The notes below the pieces were generated by a model. It worked only from the letters and a program-made list of their open reading frames with translations. It was not told the DNA's origin and ran no database searches. The position numbers and the translations under genes were made by a program. Positions 13,924 to 26,820 of a DNA stretch of 64,000 bases are shown here, piece after piece; position 1 is the stretch's first letter; each line of letters begins with the position of its first letter. This DNA comes from Struthidea cinerea. Its lineage: Eukaryota; Chordata; Aves; Passeriformes; Corcoracidae. Where the stretch lies: positions 5,009,361 to 5,073,360 of the forward strand of contig VZTI01004088.1 in the NCBI GenBank assembly GCA_013397865.1, in the 5' to 3' direction.

Positions 13924-13951
13924 TGCTTAAGTAACTATACTTACTTAAGCA
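13924..13951. repeat. Perfect inverted repeat, 11-base arms, 6-base loop
   Basis: TGCTTAAGTAA (13924-13934) and TTACTTAAGCA (13941-13951) are exact reverse complements around the loop CTATAC. No transposon or RNA family is recognised around it. The flanks show no obvious target duplication. Confidence 0.7.
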
Positions 13952-16235
13952 GGGGGAGATATTTATATCAGAATTAGTAAGCAGGATTTCAGAGGATTTC
14001 AGGAACACACAAGTTCTTAGCGTCACATTTATTTAAGCTGCACCTTCATTTTCTTCCTAACTGAAGGCAGTATCTTTCATCACACTATTGAGGAGAACTA
14101 AATTTCTTATGGACTGTTGGAAGGCATGGAAAATTTCTGACTGTAGATTGGATGGGCTTTTGAGTGATTTTAGGCATTGATCAGCATGGCTACCCCATAA
14201 GTAACCTTCACTGGTTAGAGAACCAACTCTGGAATGCATTTAGACTGACTAAAAGACACTTGGCTTTCATAGCTAAACAGGAATTAAGCTGCTGAAGCAC
14301 TCAAGAATACTTCTGCAACACAAAACGTAAGTGTCACCATAGGACGTTCACATAAGTTTGTTTACGTTAGCTAGGACAACAAGGTGTGGTGATACATGCC
14401 TTAGCCCTGGCTGCATTGTCCTGTGCTTGCAAGCCCAACTTCACTGTTGTTGCTGGATGGAAAAAGGTCAGGTATGCTGGAAAACACGCCTTTATTTTGC
14501 TGGGTAGGCACTCCCTCAAAAGCTTTGCAGTGGGGGCACTACCTGCACCAAACCATTTCCAGAGCCATTTCTACAGCTCTCTTTGATGCAGTTCTTGGTT
14601 CTAACTGGCATAAACAGTTCACTGAAATGATGGGGCAAAAGTAACTTTGCCTTCATTTTTCTAAAGCATTAACCGTAGCAATGTTTTGTACCAGTGGAGC
14701 TCTTAGATATGTTTTAGTTTAATACCACAGCATCAGCTGTATGTGCATCTCTTCTGTTAAACAGTAACCTAACCCCAGGTCAGAATCCTTAATTTCCACC
14801 ACGGAGAATAATAATAATAATTTTTTTTTTCTTTTTTCCCCTTAAACTGGTGAACTGTGACAGAGTTATTTTGCAACTTAACAAGTCTGCAAATTATTGT
14901 CATTTCCTCTTTGGCATTACTCCTCACTGAGCCACATAGTGTTTAGTAAAAACAATTCAGCAAGGTAAGGTTTGTATACTCACAAAGCTGTAGAAATGCA
15001 CAAAAGTAATTTCTGGAATTGGTTGAACATCTCTACGACTGACTTTGTGGAAGTAGGATTGTTGAGTTGAACTGTTACATGCTGAAGTGTAAAGCAAGAA
15101 TAGCCAACCTCTTTCGTGTGATAATTCAAATCATTTCAATTAATTTCCTTCTTGTTTGGACAGAAACATGTTTTCAATACTAAAGAAATCTTGAGGGAAT
15201 CCATTGACCTAACCAGTCTTATAATGCAAGAAGTTAATGGACAAAAATGATATTCATCTTCAGTTTATAATAGCATCTTCTTTTCACAGAACCAAAACCA
15301 TACAAAGGCAAAGTATATTATAATAGCAACTACTACTCTGGTAGATACATGACCTTTGTTTTAGTAACAATTACTTGGTTGGTGGAAAAATAAAATAAAA
15401 AAAACCCACAAATTTTTATGCTAAGATAATAAATTATAAATTATGAAAGTCTAAAGCACTAAACAACTTGTAAGCAACAGTCCTGTCTCTTAGCAACGAG
15501 CCATGGAAAGCAGCTTGTTGATACGAATAGAGCAGACAGGATTGTTTTGCAATGATTACCACCAAGGAACTAAGAACAACATTTTAACACCTGCCTCAGG
15601 GCACTTCTGCACCTAGCTATCCATCTCTCCAGTGGCCCACAAAGCCTGGGCTGGATGCCAAGCGGCTTCTGAGTCCTGCCTCCTTCCCAGAGCTGGCCCA
15701 CTGCAACAAAAAGGACCCTGGAGGAAAGATCAAAGAGGTAGAGTTCAGGTGTGTTGCACACTTGTGCCCGCTCCCATTTCTTTAAACACCTTTTTAAAAA
15801 AAATGCACAATCATTAGTGTAAATGTTCATTTTTTTCCTCTTTCTCTGTCCCTTTAGTGCTGTGTGTCTAATCTATACTTAGCATTATGAATGAATGCAG
15901 ACAAGTTTTTGATATTAAGCCAACATTTTTTTACTGCAGTTTTATTCTTAAATACCCAGCATTAAGAGTTGAAGCAACAGTGCAATCAGCAGCATCCTGT
16001 TGTTGTTTTGCCATTGTTCTGGTTTCAAAAATATACAAAGAAAATATTTTCAGGAATAAAGTGTCTGCTAAGTCCCTGAACTAACGTTAGTGGTGGCTCA
16101 TTCATTCTCTCAGGTAGAACATTATGATAGTGAAGGGAAGCTGTAGAGAAGCATTGTAAAAATTAAGGGGAAAAAAAGGGTGATGTGAAATCCAGGCAGA
16201 TGAAGCAAAAAATCTTAGGAGAGGAGTGAAAATGG

Positions 16236-16295
16236 AAGGGAAGGGAAGGGAAGGGAAGGGAAGGGAAGGGAAGGGAAGGGAAGGGAAGGGAAGGG
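16236..16295 (+). repeat. (AAGGG)12 microsatellite
   Basis: Twelve uninterrupted AAGGG units give twelve GGG runs on the plus strand, preceded by GG and followed by AATT. It sits in a purine-rich stretch of roughly 16130-16380. The sequence can in principle form G-quadruplex or triplex structures. The open frames on the minus strand here (Ser/Leu/Pro/Phe-rich) merely translate the repeat and are not genes. Confidence 0.95.
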
Positions 16296-16299
16296 AATT

Positions 16300-19200
16300 G
16301 GTGTGAAAGTGAGAAAAGCATGATAACAAAGGATAGAAATGGGACAACAGAGAAATAGAAAAGAGAAAGAAATGTCATGAAGGCACACACACTGCTTTGC
16401 TGTTAGCAGAAGTAATTTCCCTTGCAGAAAAGAGTGCAGGGAGAACAGCTAAAAGGAGAATTTAATTCTGATCTGCTGGAAATCCATCATTGACTCATGA
16501 GACCTGGCAATTCTTCCAGTCCACTTTAAGCCCTAAGTGAGTTGGAGCACTGATCAAAGCCTACAGGCCAGCTTAGCCTATAACCCCATCCATCTCCACA
16601 TTATACCTGAATTTATTAAGCAATGCAACTGTGCTAAGCACATTTCTAAGTTTCTAAGTTTCTATCAACATAGCTTTCCTGCTGCTGGCTAGAATGCACA
16701 TATGACAAATCCTTTTTTTTTTTTTTTTATTTTTTTACTCTGGACTAAAATGTCCTATACTTGCTAAGGATACCTGGAATTGAGTTGGAATATATTTGTT
16801 TCACATGAGTCTTTTACGTGAAGGTCAGAGACCCATTGCAGAAAGCCAGAGTTTTGTTACTTCTTTTTCTTTTAATTCCCTATCCAGAGTAGCTTGATTT
16901 AAACTAAATTTGCTAAATGTGACTACGACCATTGCTGCATAGGCACATTAAACAAATGCATGGGTTGATCCACCTCAAGAAGCTATTTGTTTTCCCTGAT
17001 GCAAAATCCTGGAGGATTTGGTCATTGTGTCATACACCGTTAAGGCTCACCAGGCAAAAGTAGGCTTTCTCCTTCACTTTTCTTTTGGGTGATTGAATAT
17101 GAAGTCCAGCTCACTGCACATCCTTATGTGAGATAGTTTAACACGGTACCTCGAGGCTCTGTGGTCCCAGAATGCAGCGCAGCTCACTGGCAGTAGTTCA
17201 GCTGAAGACTAAACATTTGGCTCAGTGACAGCAGAGCTGCCAAGAGTTGGCAACAAGAGACTCACAGGGAAGCAGCAGGCTGCTAAACCCTTTCACATTT
17301 TTAATTAGATCCACACACCCATGTCTTTGAGCTATCATAAATATACAGATGACATAGAGAGCATTATTTGGGGTAAGGGAAAAAAAAAGGAAGAAAAGAA
17401 AACTGTACTGTGGTATCTCTTACCTTATTAAAATAATTTACCTACAGCTAGTCTTTGGAACTGAGGGGGGGGGGGGGAAGGGATTGTGACTTTTAACTCA
17501 GATAAAAGTCTCTCCCTGCCTACAGTCGAATTCACCCTGCACGCTGAAGATGCAGGGTCCTGAGATGACTGACACGTCGCCTTAGCTGCAATAGCATCGC
17601 CAGAAGAGGGCATTATTGGCAGCAACTCCAGTGTGTAATTTCCCAGAAGAGCTATACGTTCAAGCTCTAAGTATTCTTAAGTGTGTTTCTTGCTATGATG
17701 TTGTTGTTAAAATTATTTGTTTGGGTTTTTTGTCATTTGCACTGTTGTTAGTACTTTCTAAAAACAACTCGATATACTAAAAACTCTTTCATATTTTTTT
17801 TATTAATTTCTGTGCAAAGATATTTTCCAAGTTTAGCTCTTCCTAATCTTTCTTTCTTCCTGACTTTCCTGTTAAACTCCTTCCTTCAAAATAATTATGA
17901 TATTTGATTGGTTGTTTAATTTAATCCCTTTATTTTTTACTTTATTATACAGAACAATTCCCCTGCCACTCATCACTTTTTTTTTATCTGACACTGTTGT
18001 GATCAATAATAATAAAGACATATTTCAAATACATTTCGTATTGGCAATTGACATCATCATATAAGACAATCCAGTGCATAGGGTTAAAAGATCTCTTCTT
18101 ATGTCCAAGAACTGTGACACTCAAAGCATTGTCTCTTGTCTCTTTTGTTATAAAGTCTTAACATTTTATTCAAAATAAAAACTGTAGCTCTATCATCAAC
18201 CTGCAGCATAAAAACATGAACAAAGGATCTTTGCAACTGGCCTGGAAGGGCTAGGATTTTCTTCTTGTATTTCTCCTAATTTTAAAGAAAATCTAATAAT
18301 GAAACAAAGTACTTGAAATGCTGTAGGGGGAAAAAGGAATCACATGTTGTCCTGCCTGGAAGCACAAATTTTATAAATAGACACTATGGCAAACATCAAA
18401 GAAATTTCTGTGCAAAGAAACCAACAGATCATGTATATTTTACATTGCCCATTTATTCCAAATTGTGTTAGCCACACACTGCCTGTTAACTCTGAATGTG
18501 CAAACCACAGTCTCTTCATCCTGGATATCTGGAAAATTGTTCATGTCACCCTCACTTTTTGCTCCTGTATAAGTTAAACTTAGCCATATCTTACTTCCCT
18601 TGATTTTTCTCCTGTGTACTTCACCACAAACTGAGAGGCACAGAGTGACCCAGTACTTTTGTCTCCTTGTGCACCCAGGGCAGGTCCTTGGTGAACATTT
18701 CAGCCCACAAGATCTGCAACCATTACCAGTAAAACTGCTCTTATTTTGTGTCCCCAGATGCTTTATTTCTCCCTTAGAATGGACTCTGCTCTGCACCAAA
18801 GAGCTGAATGTATAGGAAGCACCTCTTACAAATGGGAATAGGAACGGGGTCTAAAGAGTGGTTAGCTCTTGGGCTGTGTAAAAGCAGTCTACTTGAGCTA
18901 GTTCCCTCCTCAGTATGTAGGGAAAATGTTCAATTTTGACCTATTTGGGCCTTTTCTTCACTCCTTATATCCACCATAATATTCTTGCAAAATGCTTTGA
19001 TGTTCCAAGGGCAGCCAAAGGGAAAGGAAGCATCCCCACATCTTGCCAGGAATTCAGAGCCTCGGTTACTAGGAAGCATTTCACTGGCAATTTTAATTGG
19101 AGGTGGACTGGGCCACTACAAACCTTCACACCATAAGGTTGTGAAGTAAGACATGTCAAGGCTGTTAAATCATTGTGTGGGGCATCATTTTAGCATTTGT

Positions 19201-19840
19201 AAAATGATTAGCAAAATAAGACTTCTCTCTTGCTTTGAGCTACCAACGTCCAAGTGAGTGCATAAAAATTAAAAAAAACCAAGATGAGTACAGGTAAACA
19301 TAATTGATACTCTTAACAGTTTACTGCTGCTAGTAATGAGGCACCCTTCTTAGGGGCAGATTCTACAAGTAGTATTTATGCTGAAGTGAAAAAAGAAATT
19401 TTAAAAGAAAAAAAAATACAAAAAGGTGATTAAAGAATCTGCCTAGAATATTAACCCCAGATTTTCACCAAACTTCCACATGACAGAAGCTCAAGAACAT
19501 TTCACAGGTACAGACACAGAAAAAACATCTGCTAACAGTAGTACTAATAATACTGTTTCTCATTATTAGCTAAGTTATAAAACAGATTTCCTTGATAGCA
19601 AAACTATATTGTTAATATCTTCATGTGTCAGTTGTATCAGTATTAAATAAGCAAGTTTCAACGTAATTAATACAAGTGATCTTGTATCTCAGTTACATAT
19701 ATCTTATCTGGAAGAAGGCATTTTAACAGAGATGTATTTTTTAATGAAGTCTGGGCTTTAGTTTATCAGACATTCAAAAGAAGGAGTGGTGCCTCTTTTC
19801 TTCCCTCTCACTCTCTTTTTTCCTTATTTTCCTCTGGAAG
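16300..19840. other. Unique non-coding sequence with homopolymer runs
   Basis: A poly-T run interrupted by one A lies at about 16710-16736, and an uninterrupted run of 13 G at 17465-17477. Otherwise this is AT-rich sequence without recognised genes or transposons. A small inverted repeat, CTAATAAT and ATTATTAG with a 10-base loop, lies at 19544-19569. Confidence 0.55.
17465..17477 (+). repeat. Poly-G run of 13
   Basis: Thirteen consecutive G residues follow CTGA and precede AAGGG. Such a run is prone to length error in sequencing and to polymorphism. Confidence 0.95.
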
Positions 19841-19849
19841 GTACCTATC

Positions 19850-20509
19850 TTGATACTGAGCAGCCCCAAGCATGTTTACTGTAACTGTCCAATGGAGGTA
19901 AATACCTGTGCTGATTCATTAAAATTCTTGTTCAGATCTGAGCAAAACCTGGATGTCAAATCTGCTGTCTGCCTATGCAGGCTTCCCCACGCCAGCCTTT
20001 TTCAGACCTGCCAAGTTACCAGGCCTCTGGCTATTAACAATTTTATTCAGAGGTTTCAGCAGAAAAATGGACAAGTGAGAAGCAAGAATGGAAAATCCTG
20101 TTTAAATCATCTACTCTATTTCCATGTCACTCCTGGAAACTTTGCTAAATTTACAGACTTTGCTGTCATCAGTGCTAAAAGAGGTTTCTGTGTACAGCTT
20201 TTGCTGCATCAGATCCATGCATCAAGCTTTGAAAAAGATGGGATAGATGGGTGTGATTTTGACCTTTCCAGAATGAGTTGTGCCTCTCTGGATGTAGAAA
20301 GACCTAAACAAGAGTTTGTGCGCATTGGTGTGAGTATTTCCTTCAGCTCCACTGAGCCTTGGGGCAGCTGTAAGGGGAAGAGAAACAAGAATGACGGCTT
20401 GTGTTTGTCCCCACCACCAACCTCCCATACTTACGCACCCAGAGAGAAGTTAGACTGTGTAGACCCAGCCTTGGACTGTTCTTTTGTGGGCAGATGGGAG
20501 AGAGGTTAA
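19850..20509 (+). other. Unusually long open frame of unknown significance
   Basis: An ATG-initiated frame of 219 codons runs to a TAA. It is the longest open frame in the window and is longer than expected in DNA of this composition. The translation is rich in Cys, Ser and Phe, has no signal peptide or transmembrane helix that I can see, and matches no family I recognise. Possible splice donors lie inside it: GTGAGA near 20076 and GTGAGT at 20330-20335. A pyrimidine tract with an acceptor-like TTTTTCAG sits just before 20010. It could be a chance frame, part of a non-coding transcript, or contain a real exon. Sequence alone cannot decide. Confidence 0.15.
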
Positions 20510-23500
20510 TCTGCAGATGTTTTGAACTGTCTAGGCACAAGATATTCCCCAAGAGTGAACCTGGAAAATGTAGCACAATGGTGCCTCTCAACACCTTTCC
20601 CTGCAGAGATCATTTGGTTAAACATGACGCATAAAACTTAAAGCACGTAACATTTGTTTCAGAGCTGGGTGTCCCTATGACACTAGGAAAATTGGCAGAG
20701 TGTGTGTCTGGGTGTAAGACATGGTCAGAAATCTGTAAGTGAAATGTAAACTTCCAGTGCCCAAGCACAACTCAGTGCTTCAGTGTTCCCCATTTCCGGC
20801 ACTGGAAATGAAAGAAGGGAGAAAACAAAGCAAAAAATATGTCTTTGTGCCACTGTAAATCTGGTTCAGAGATGCTCTGCTTTGGCTCAGCCGGCAATCA
20901 GTCCTTCTTGGGCCCTTTTACTTACAGAAATGGCTGAAGGACATGCTTGGCACATCGCCCTTTTAGTCCAGTCCTCCCTCCTCACGTCCCAGTCCGGAAG
21001 CAGCCTATATGCCAGACCCTGTGATGGCAGTACTCAGAAGGGAGCACAGCACAGAGAACATTCCTGAGAGCCCATTACCAGGCACTGCTTGGTCCAGTTG
21101 CACTGGAGAGGTCAGATTTCTGATCTGACAAACTGTGCAATTACAAGTGTAACCCTTACCTGTCCCCAAAATTTTCATGGTTGGGCTCACGCACTGCAAT
21201 GCTATGCTAAATTTGTTGGAATGATTTTTTTTGACTGTGAAAAACATGTTTCAATCATGTTTATTTCCCTTTGCTGCTCCACCTAAAAAATCATGTCCAG
21301 GAAGTATTTATTTTCAAGTAAAGAGGCAGCTTTCATAGTCTCTTTCATCTTTTAATGAGACACAAAAAATATACTACTTTAAATCAACAGCACTGAATCC
21401 AATTAAAATATATGAAAAATGATATCTGGTTTACTGTCAGACTTTGCAGATGTCTTGCATCTTACAGACAAAAAAAATCCTATACACTTGCTTGTCAAAA
21501 TAAAATAATTTAAATATTAACTTTCTCCTGGTTTGTTATTTAAAAGAATCATGTTTTTTAATTGTTAGCATATATTCATATTGTCCTCATTTCTGTCAGC
21601 AAAATAGTTCTAAACAACCCCATTTTAGCAAGCAAATTTATTACAGTTATAAATAAAGTGATTATTTCAGCAGCTGTAAAATGTTCCAATATATACTACA
21701 AGTATTCCTTCAGTAAAGGTTCTAAACCTTTACTAATGTGCCATTTCTTGCATTCCATGCTATAAGCAGTGGTAGTCCAGGGGTTAGGAAAGTAACTTTT
21801 CCCCAAAGCAGCTTTAACAAACTCAAAAACTACACTTAGTCCTAAAAAAGTCACAATAATTAAGCTCCATTCAGTACTACCTTAATTAGCCTTATAGCAA
21901 GAAATTATTAAACAAATAAAATGGACACCAGAAGCTTGCTACTTGATGCAAGCAAGTACCCCCCATCCTTCCACAATAATCCTCTCATCCCTAACACATT
22001 AAAAATCAGGAAAAAAAATTCAGGGACTTTCCTGTATAAGCATATAATTTTGAATCTATGTGGTATTTTGAATCTATGTTGTTGTTGTTGTTGTTATTTT
22101 TTTTAATTTGTTCCAGTCAGAAATAATGCAAAGGATTTATTTAGTGTGACTTTATTTCAGCAAAACAATGAATATCTGATTTCAGATTTCTGCCCTATTC
22201 AATCCTGAAGTTAGTGTCAGTACACTGAAGGCTGAGAGAGAAAAAAATCCCAAATGCTGTTGCAGTCATTGCGAATTTTGTCTCTGACTTCAGAGAGGCC
22301 AAGATTTTTCTCTCAGTAGTCCCTTGTTTATAGATCACTGTATCACCTTAGACCTTTTGGTCATAAGATTGCACTGGAAACTTTTATTTAGGTTTTTGCC
22401 CTTTCTTCTCCCCTAGCCCTGCTTCATGCTCTTCTTTTAATCTGAGTTTAGAAGAGTGGAGGAGCAGAGTCAGCCACTAAGGACAGGGCTTGGGGTTCAG
22501 AGAAGGGAGCACTACCCTTTACCACAAATACATCTGTGGTCAGTAAATTTAGCGGGGTTCAAAAAAGTCTGTCAGGACAAGCTTAGTTCAGCCTTCCTCA
22601 GCCTTTTCTCTACTAGAAAAGTTTCTTACAGATCCCTCAGCTGCCAGTTCCAGATATCTTGTAAAACTAAAGCTGAGCACACGCCTATGCTACCATCCAG
22701 ACACCACTGACTGATGCCTGTATCTCATTGCCAAAACGTAGGAGGAGGAGCGTGCAAACTAATCATTGCAGCAGCTATGCATTTAAAATTTAGCCTGTTT
22801 TCCACTAACAAGCAGAAATAACATCCCATCCCACTTCCATCCAGGAGCTAGTAATACTGCCAGATAAACTTCCTAAGCATTCTTTTCAGTCATGAACCAC
22901 AGAATGCTGAAACCAAGAGGAATTTTTCCTAATCCAAACACTGTTTCACAAAGGACAGCTGCAAGTCTCCCACCCACACCCAGAGCAAGGTTCCCTCATT
23001 TATGAAATGCCCATAACTATTAAAGATGTTTTCATTCCTACCTTCCCTGGCAAAGTCCCAGGAGCAAGCAGCAACAAGCACAGGAAGCCTGATACATAAT
23101 CTGCCAAGCCTGACTCCAGCATTCTTTGCTCCTCACATGACAGATCAGATACTTGGTCAAAACATCTCTGACAATGCTGTCATCCTTCCAATATCAAGGT
23201 AGCCTAATTTTTTAAGGAAAAGCTAGATCTATTTGTTACTGCCTTATCTATTTGCCCTGTGTAGCCTCTAGGCAGTTACTGTATTAATCACCTCTCTGCT
23301 TCATTTCAACTCAACATTGTCATCTCTAAATAAAGAAAACTTGTCATTGACAGTCACTTTCTCAGAACAAAGTCAACATGATTTTTTTCTATTAAAATTA
23401 AGTATGCTGTGTCCAGTTTTCTTAGAAATTGTGCCCTGGATAAATCTAAGGCAAAAAATTTTAAGAACCCTCCAGTGATCCATAATTTCAGTGATTCTGA

Positions 23501-26500
23501 AATTATTAAACCTGAACAGAGAGCAGTTTTGTGCAGTTTGAGAGCATCAGTATGGACATTTTGCCTAGCTCAAACTGTCCTGTTTCCCTGTGTCACCTTC
23601 TAAAGAAACCAGAAGCAGAGCTACATATTCGAATTTGAAAGCACCATGCATGATGTTTTGTTTTCCACCCTTCTGTTCTCATTTCCTGCCTCTCTCCAAG
23701 GTGCAGGTCTGACCCTTCTGTCACAGTTCATTAACCTGGTCAAGAGAAAACCTGGACTCTAGTCCCAACTTTTCATTGTCCTTCTTGGTGTCCTTAGGAA
23801 ATCACTTTACCTCTCTGCCCCTCTGCTTCTACTCTCACTTCCTACTTGTAAACACAGACAAGACAACATCTTTCATTCTGTGTTTGCCTGATGCATCTAA
23901 ATGGGATGTTGGTGAAGAAAGCAAAACAGCTGCTCTATAGTCTCAATAAATTATCATAACACCCCTAATCCATGCAGTGCCATTAGTGTTGGGGGAATAT
24001 TAAGTAAGTCTGTGCTTCATTTGTATCAGTATTCTAATGAGGAGGGAACATTTTCAGCTTTCTCGTCTAGTTTGTGTACATGAAACTTCAAGGAAATTTT
24101 AAAACCTAAATATGCTGTCATTGCAGTGTGGAAAATTCAGTCAGGAATTTCATTAGGTTCTTTTCTAGAGGAAGAAATCACTGGTAATATATAACATATC
24201 ATGAAGAAACACAAACACCCCACCAAGGCCTCTTCCTCTCTTTTGTCCCCCAAGGGACAATGGTTACTTCAGAGGCCATTTCAGCATCTGTTTGTGCTGA
24301 AAAAGGTGCGTGTGCCTGTGACCTGGATGTATAGTGGTAGTAATGCTGTAACCCCAAATGAGATGCAGCATTGAAAGTCTCTGACTTGAGACAGATGTCA
24401 TAATGCTGATGCCACCACTGCAGCTGTGGGGGGTAAAAGGGCTGCTCTTTTCATTATTTAGACAATTCACTAACAATCAAGGCACAGTGCAATTGGTGAA
24501 CACCTTGCATGGCCACTGCTGTGTTGAATTGTTATAAGCAGACATGGGATCAGTCTGGTGGCTTTCAGCACTGCACAGCCAGGTTGCCTGAATGTGCCAG
24601 TTTCTGGCATGACTTCAGTATTATTGTCTGCTGAAAGAGGGCTGCTGCTGAGACAAGCATGACTGGAAAGTGAGGGATAAGGAAGATGCTCTGTTTTACA
24701 GACTCCTTTCAGGAGTTGTACCAGTTTCATGGGAAGTTTGTTTCTCCCAGGACAAAAGCTGCTGCATTGGCTAATAGAAGGAGGAGTATTACATGATGAT
24801 GGATGTGTGAAAATGACACGCCAAAACAAAACAGCACGCCCCGTTTCTTCCCTAGGGGAGAGAGTGGAAGAACAAACCACATGTGACAATGTCAGTCATG
24901 TTGCTTAATGGACTGCTCTGGGACTTTCAGCTACTACTGTGGTGTGGGCAGCATTGGAACTTTTTTGGGGCTGCATAGGACAGCAGTAAAATGGTAAAAA
25001 CTTGAAGGTCATGCCCCAGATTTTTAGAAGACAGCGTGAAAAAGCTCTATGTCATCTTTTTGGCGTGGTAATTTTTACCTGCATGCTGGCCTAAGAGTAC
25101 TTCAGAGGAGTCCTCTGTATGGTCTCCACATAAATTTGTGAAAACTTACGGCATTTATGAGGAATTAGTCTTGAAATATTTCAAATTGGAATTAGAAAAA
25201 AGTGCAATCATTGTAGTGTTCCATACTGTTCCATTTCTATATCTCCTAAGTGAAAAATGAAATTTCTTATTTAGCGATAATTTTCTCTTTTGGGATCTTA
25301 ATAATTTTAATATTAGAAAAATAGAGAATTTAAGAGATAAAATTAAAAAAAAAAAAAACTGGAATTGTTGAAGAAAAAGTGATGACTAACATGCACACTT
25401 TTCTCCATCAAAATTATTTGAGAACATTTTATATTTCTGTTCTTGTTCCTTAATTAATTTCATCTTGATGAGGAAAATTATTTCTCATCCTATTTGGCTC
25501 CAGACTCTCCTCTCTTGTGTCTCTGTGATATAATGTAGAAGGCCACCATAAAGATAACTATGTGCATTCTAAGGTATTTTAGATATTTTCTATAGCAGAA
25601 CAGTCCTTGCCATCCTAGTTTGATTTGTTAGAGCAGTGTGCTGCATTTAAAATTAGCCTCAACACCTAATAATTTGTTTGGATTAGGGTTTGGACAGTAG
25701 ACCACAGAATAAAAAGACTATACACCATCATGTTCCAGATCTTTCACAAACACAAGAAGAGTTATCTAAAATTCACCTTTGCTTTTAATAAGGAAACTTT
25801 ATGCACAAGTATGTCCTGGATTTTTACAATGATGTTTAAAATTTGGGTAAGCATCAGCATAAAACAACACATGATATCTAACATAAAAACCGGAACATTT
25901 CTCAAGTAGGAAAATCTCAAAAGAAAACTCAGCCAAGGTTCAATTCATATGTAAACTCAATGTCAAATTCTTGTCAATAATGAGAAATAAGGGACAAAAA
26001 TGCAAACTGCCAATGGTAGACAAATACAGTAAGTAACACAATACACACACCCATATGACTATATATTTTAAAGTCTCTTGAACAAGTATGTTAAAGGGAA
26101 ACAGTAAGTTAGAGTTCTTTTAGAATACCATAACATATGAGTTTCTGGGCAAAAAAAGGAGAAGAAAGTGAAGGAAAATCTGGATATTTTCTGCAAAGCA
26201 TTAACCACATTCCTTCCAATAAAAATTATCAAAAGGAAAATATGTAAAGAACCAAGCTCAGAGATATAACTTGCCTTGAAATTGTAAAGGCCACCTCTCA
26301 AAACCTGCGTTGTCTATTTAGAATACACTGATGTTATCCACCACCTCAGTGGTGTTTATAAACCCTTTTTCTCTTTTCTTCTGTCATTTTATTTTAGACT
26401 CATGGCTTTTCCAGTCCTCAGTCCTCCACTAGGGGAAAATAAAAATAAAAAAACCTCCCAACCTTAGAAATCTTAAAATGCCTATTCAACCACCTTCAGC

Positions 26501-26742
26501 CTTATATGAACCTTTCTGCAATTTACTGGAAGAATAAAGAGCCAGGCAATCTTTAAAGCATCTTAATTGTTCTCTGAGTGTAATAGAACCCTCAGGAGAC
26601 ATGACCCTAAGTTGGCTGTAAATCATATTTGATTCCATGGACTGTGCTATTTCTCCCTGTCTATGGTACATATATGACATGAAAGTAGGTTATTAAATCA
26701 CACACATGCTTATTTTTCAAAAAGATCTTATGAGTTCCTTCC
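20510..26742. other. Unique non-coding sequence
   Basis: No gene is supported. A short GTT repeat of six units lies at 22078-22095. Immediately before it the 15-base string ATTTTGAATCTATGT occurs twice about 20 bases apart. A minus-strand open frame at 24470-24889 (139 codons) has no recognisable domain. A poly-T run leads into the gap at the end. Confidence 0.5.
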
Positions 26743-26757
26743 TTTTTTTTTTTTTTT

Positions 26758-26820
26758 NNNNNNNNNNNNNNNNNNNNNNNNNNNNNNNNNNNNNNNNNNN
26801 NNNNNNNNNNNNNNNNNNNN
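26758..26820. other. Assembly gap in a poly-T tract
   Basis: Sixty-three N follow a run of 15 T, and the sequence resumes with TTTT. The gap therefore most likely covers a long T homopolymer or another T-rich simple repeat. Confidence 0.95.

Larger units (their letters stand above)
10340..16230. other. Unique non-coding sequence with short inverted repeats
   Basis: No gene is supported. The interval contains the homeodomain-type palindrome at 12277-12294, the 11-base-arm hairpin at 13924-13951 and a possible minus-strand exon at 14984-15081 that I treat as unproven. A run of AAT repeats followed by poly-T lies at about 14806-14830. Confidence 0.5.

Noticed and set aside
16102..16390. Minus-strand frames rich in Phe, Pro, Ser and Leu
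   Set aside because: They are translations of the AAGGG microsatellite and its purine-rich flanks.
18440..18799. 119-codon minus-strand open frame
   Set aside because: It overlaps other open frames on the plus strand with equal claim, and Cys-rich content alone is not evidence of a domain.
24470..24889. 139-codon minus-strand open frame
   Set aside because: No recognisable motif, membrane segment or neighbouring exon; it looks like a chance frame.
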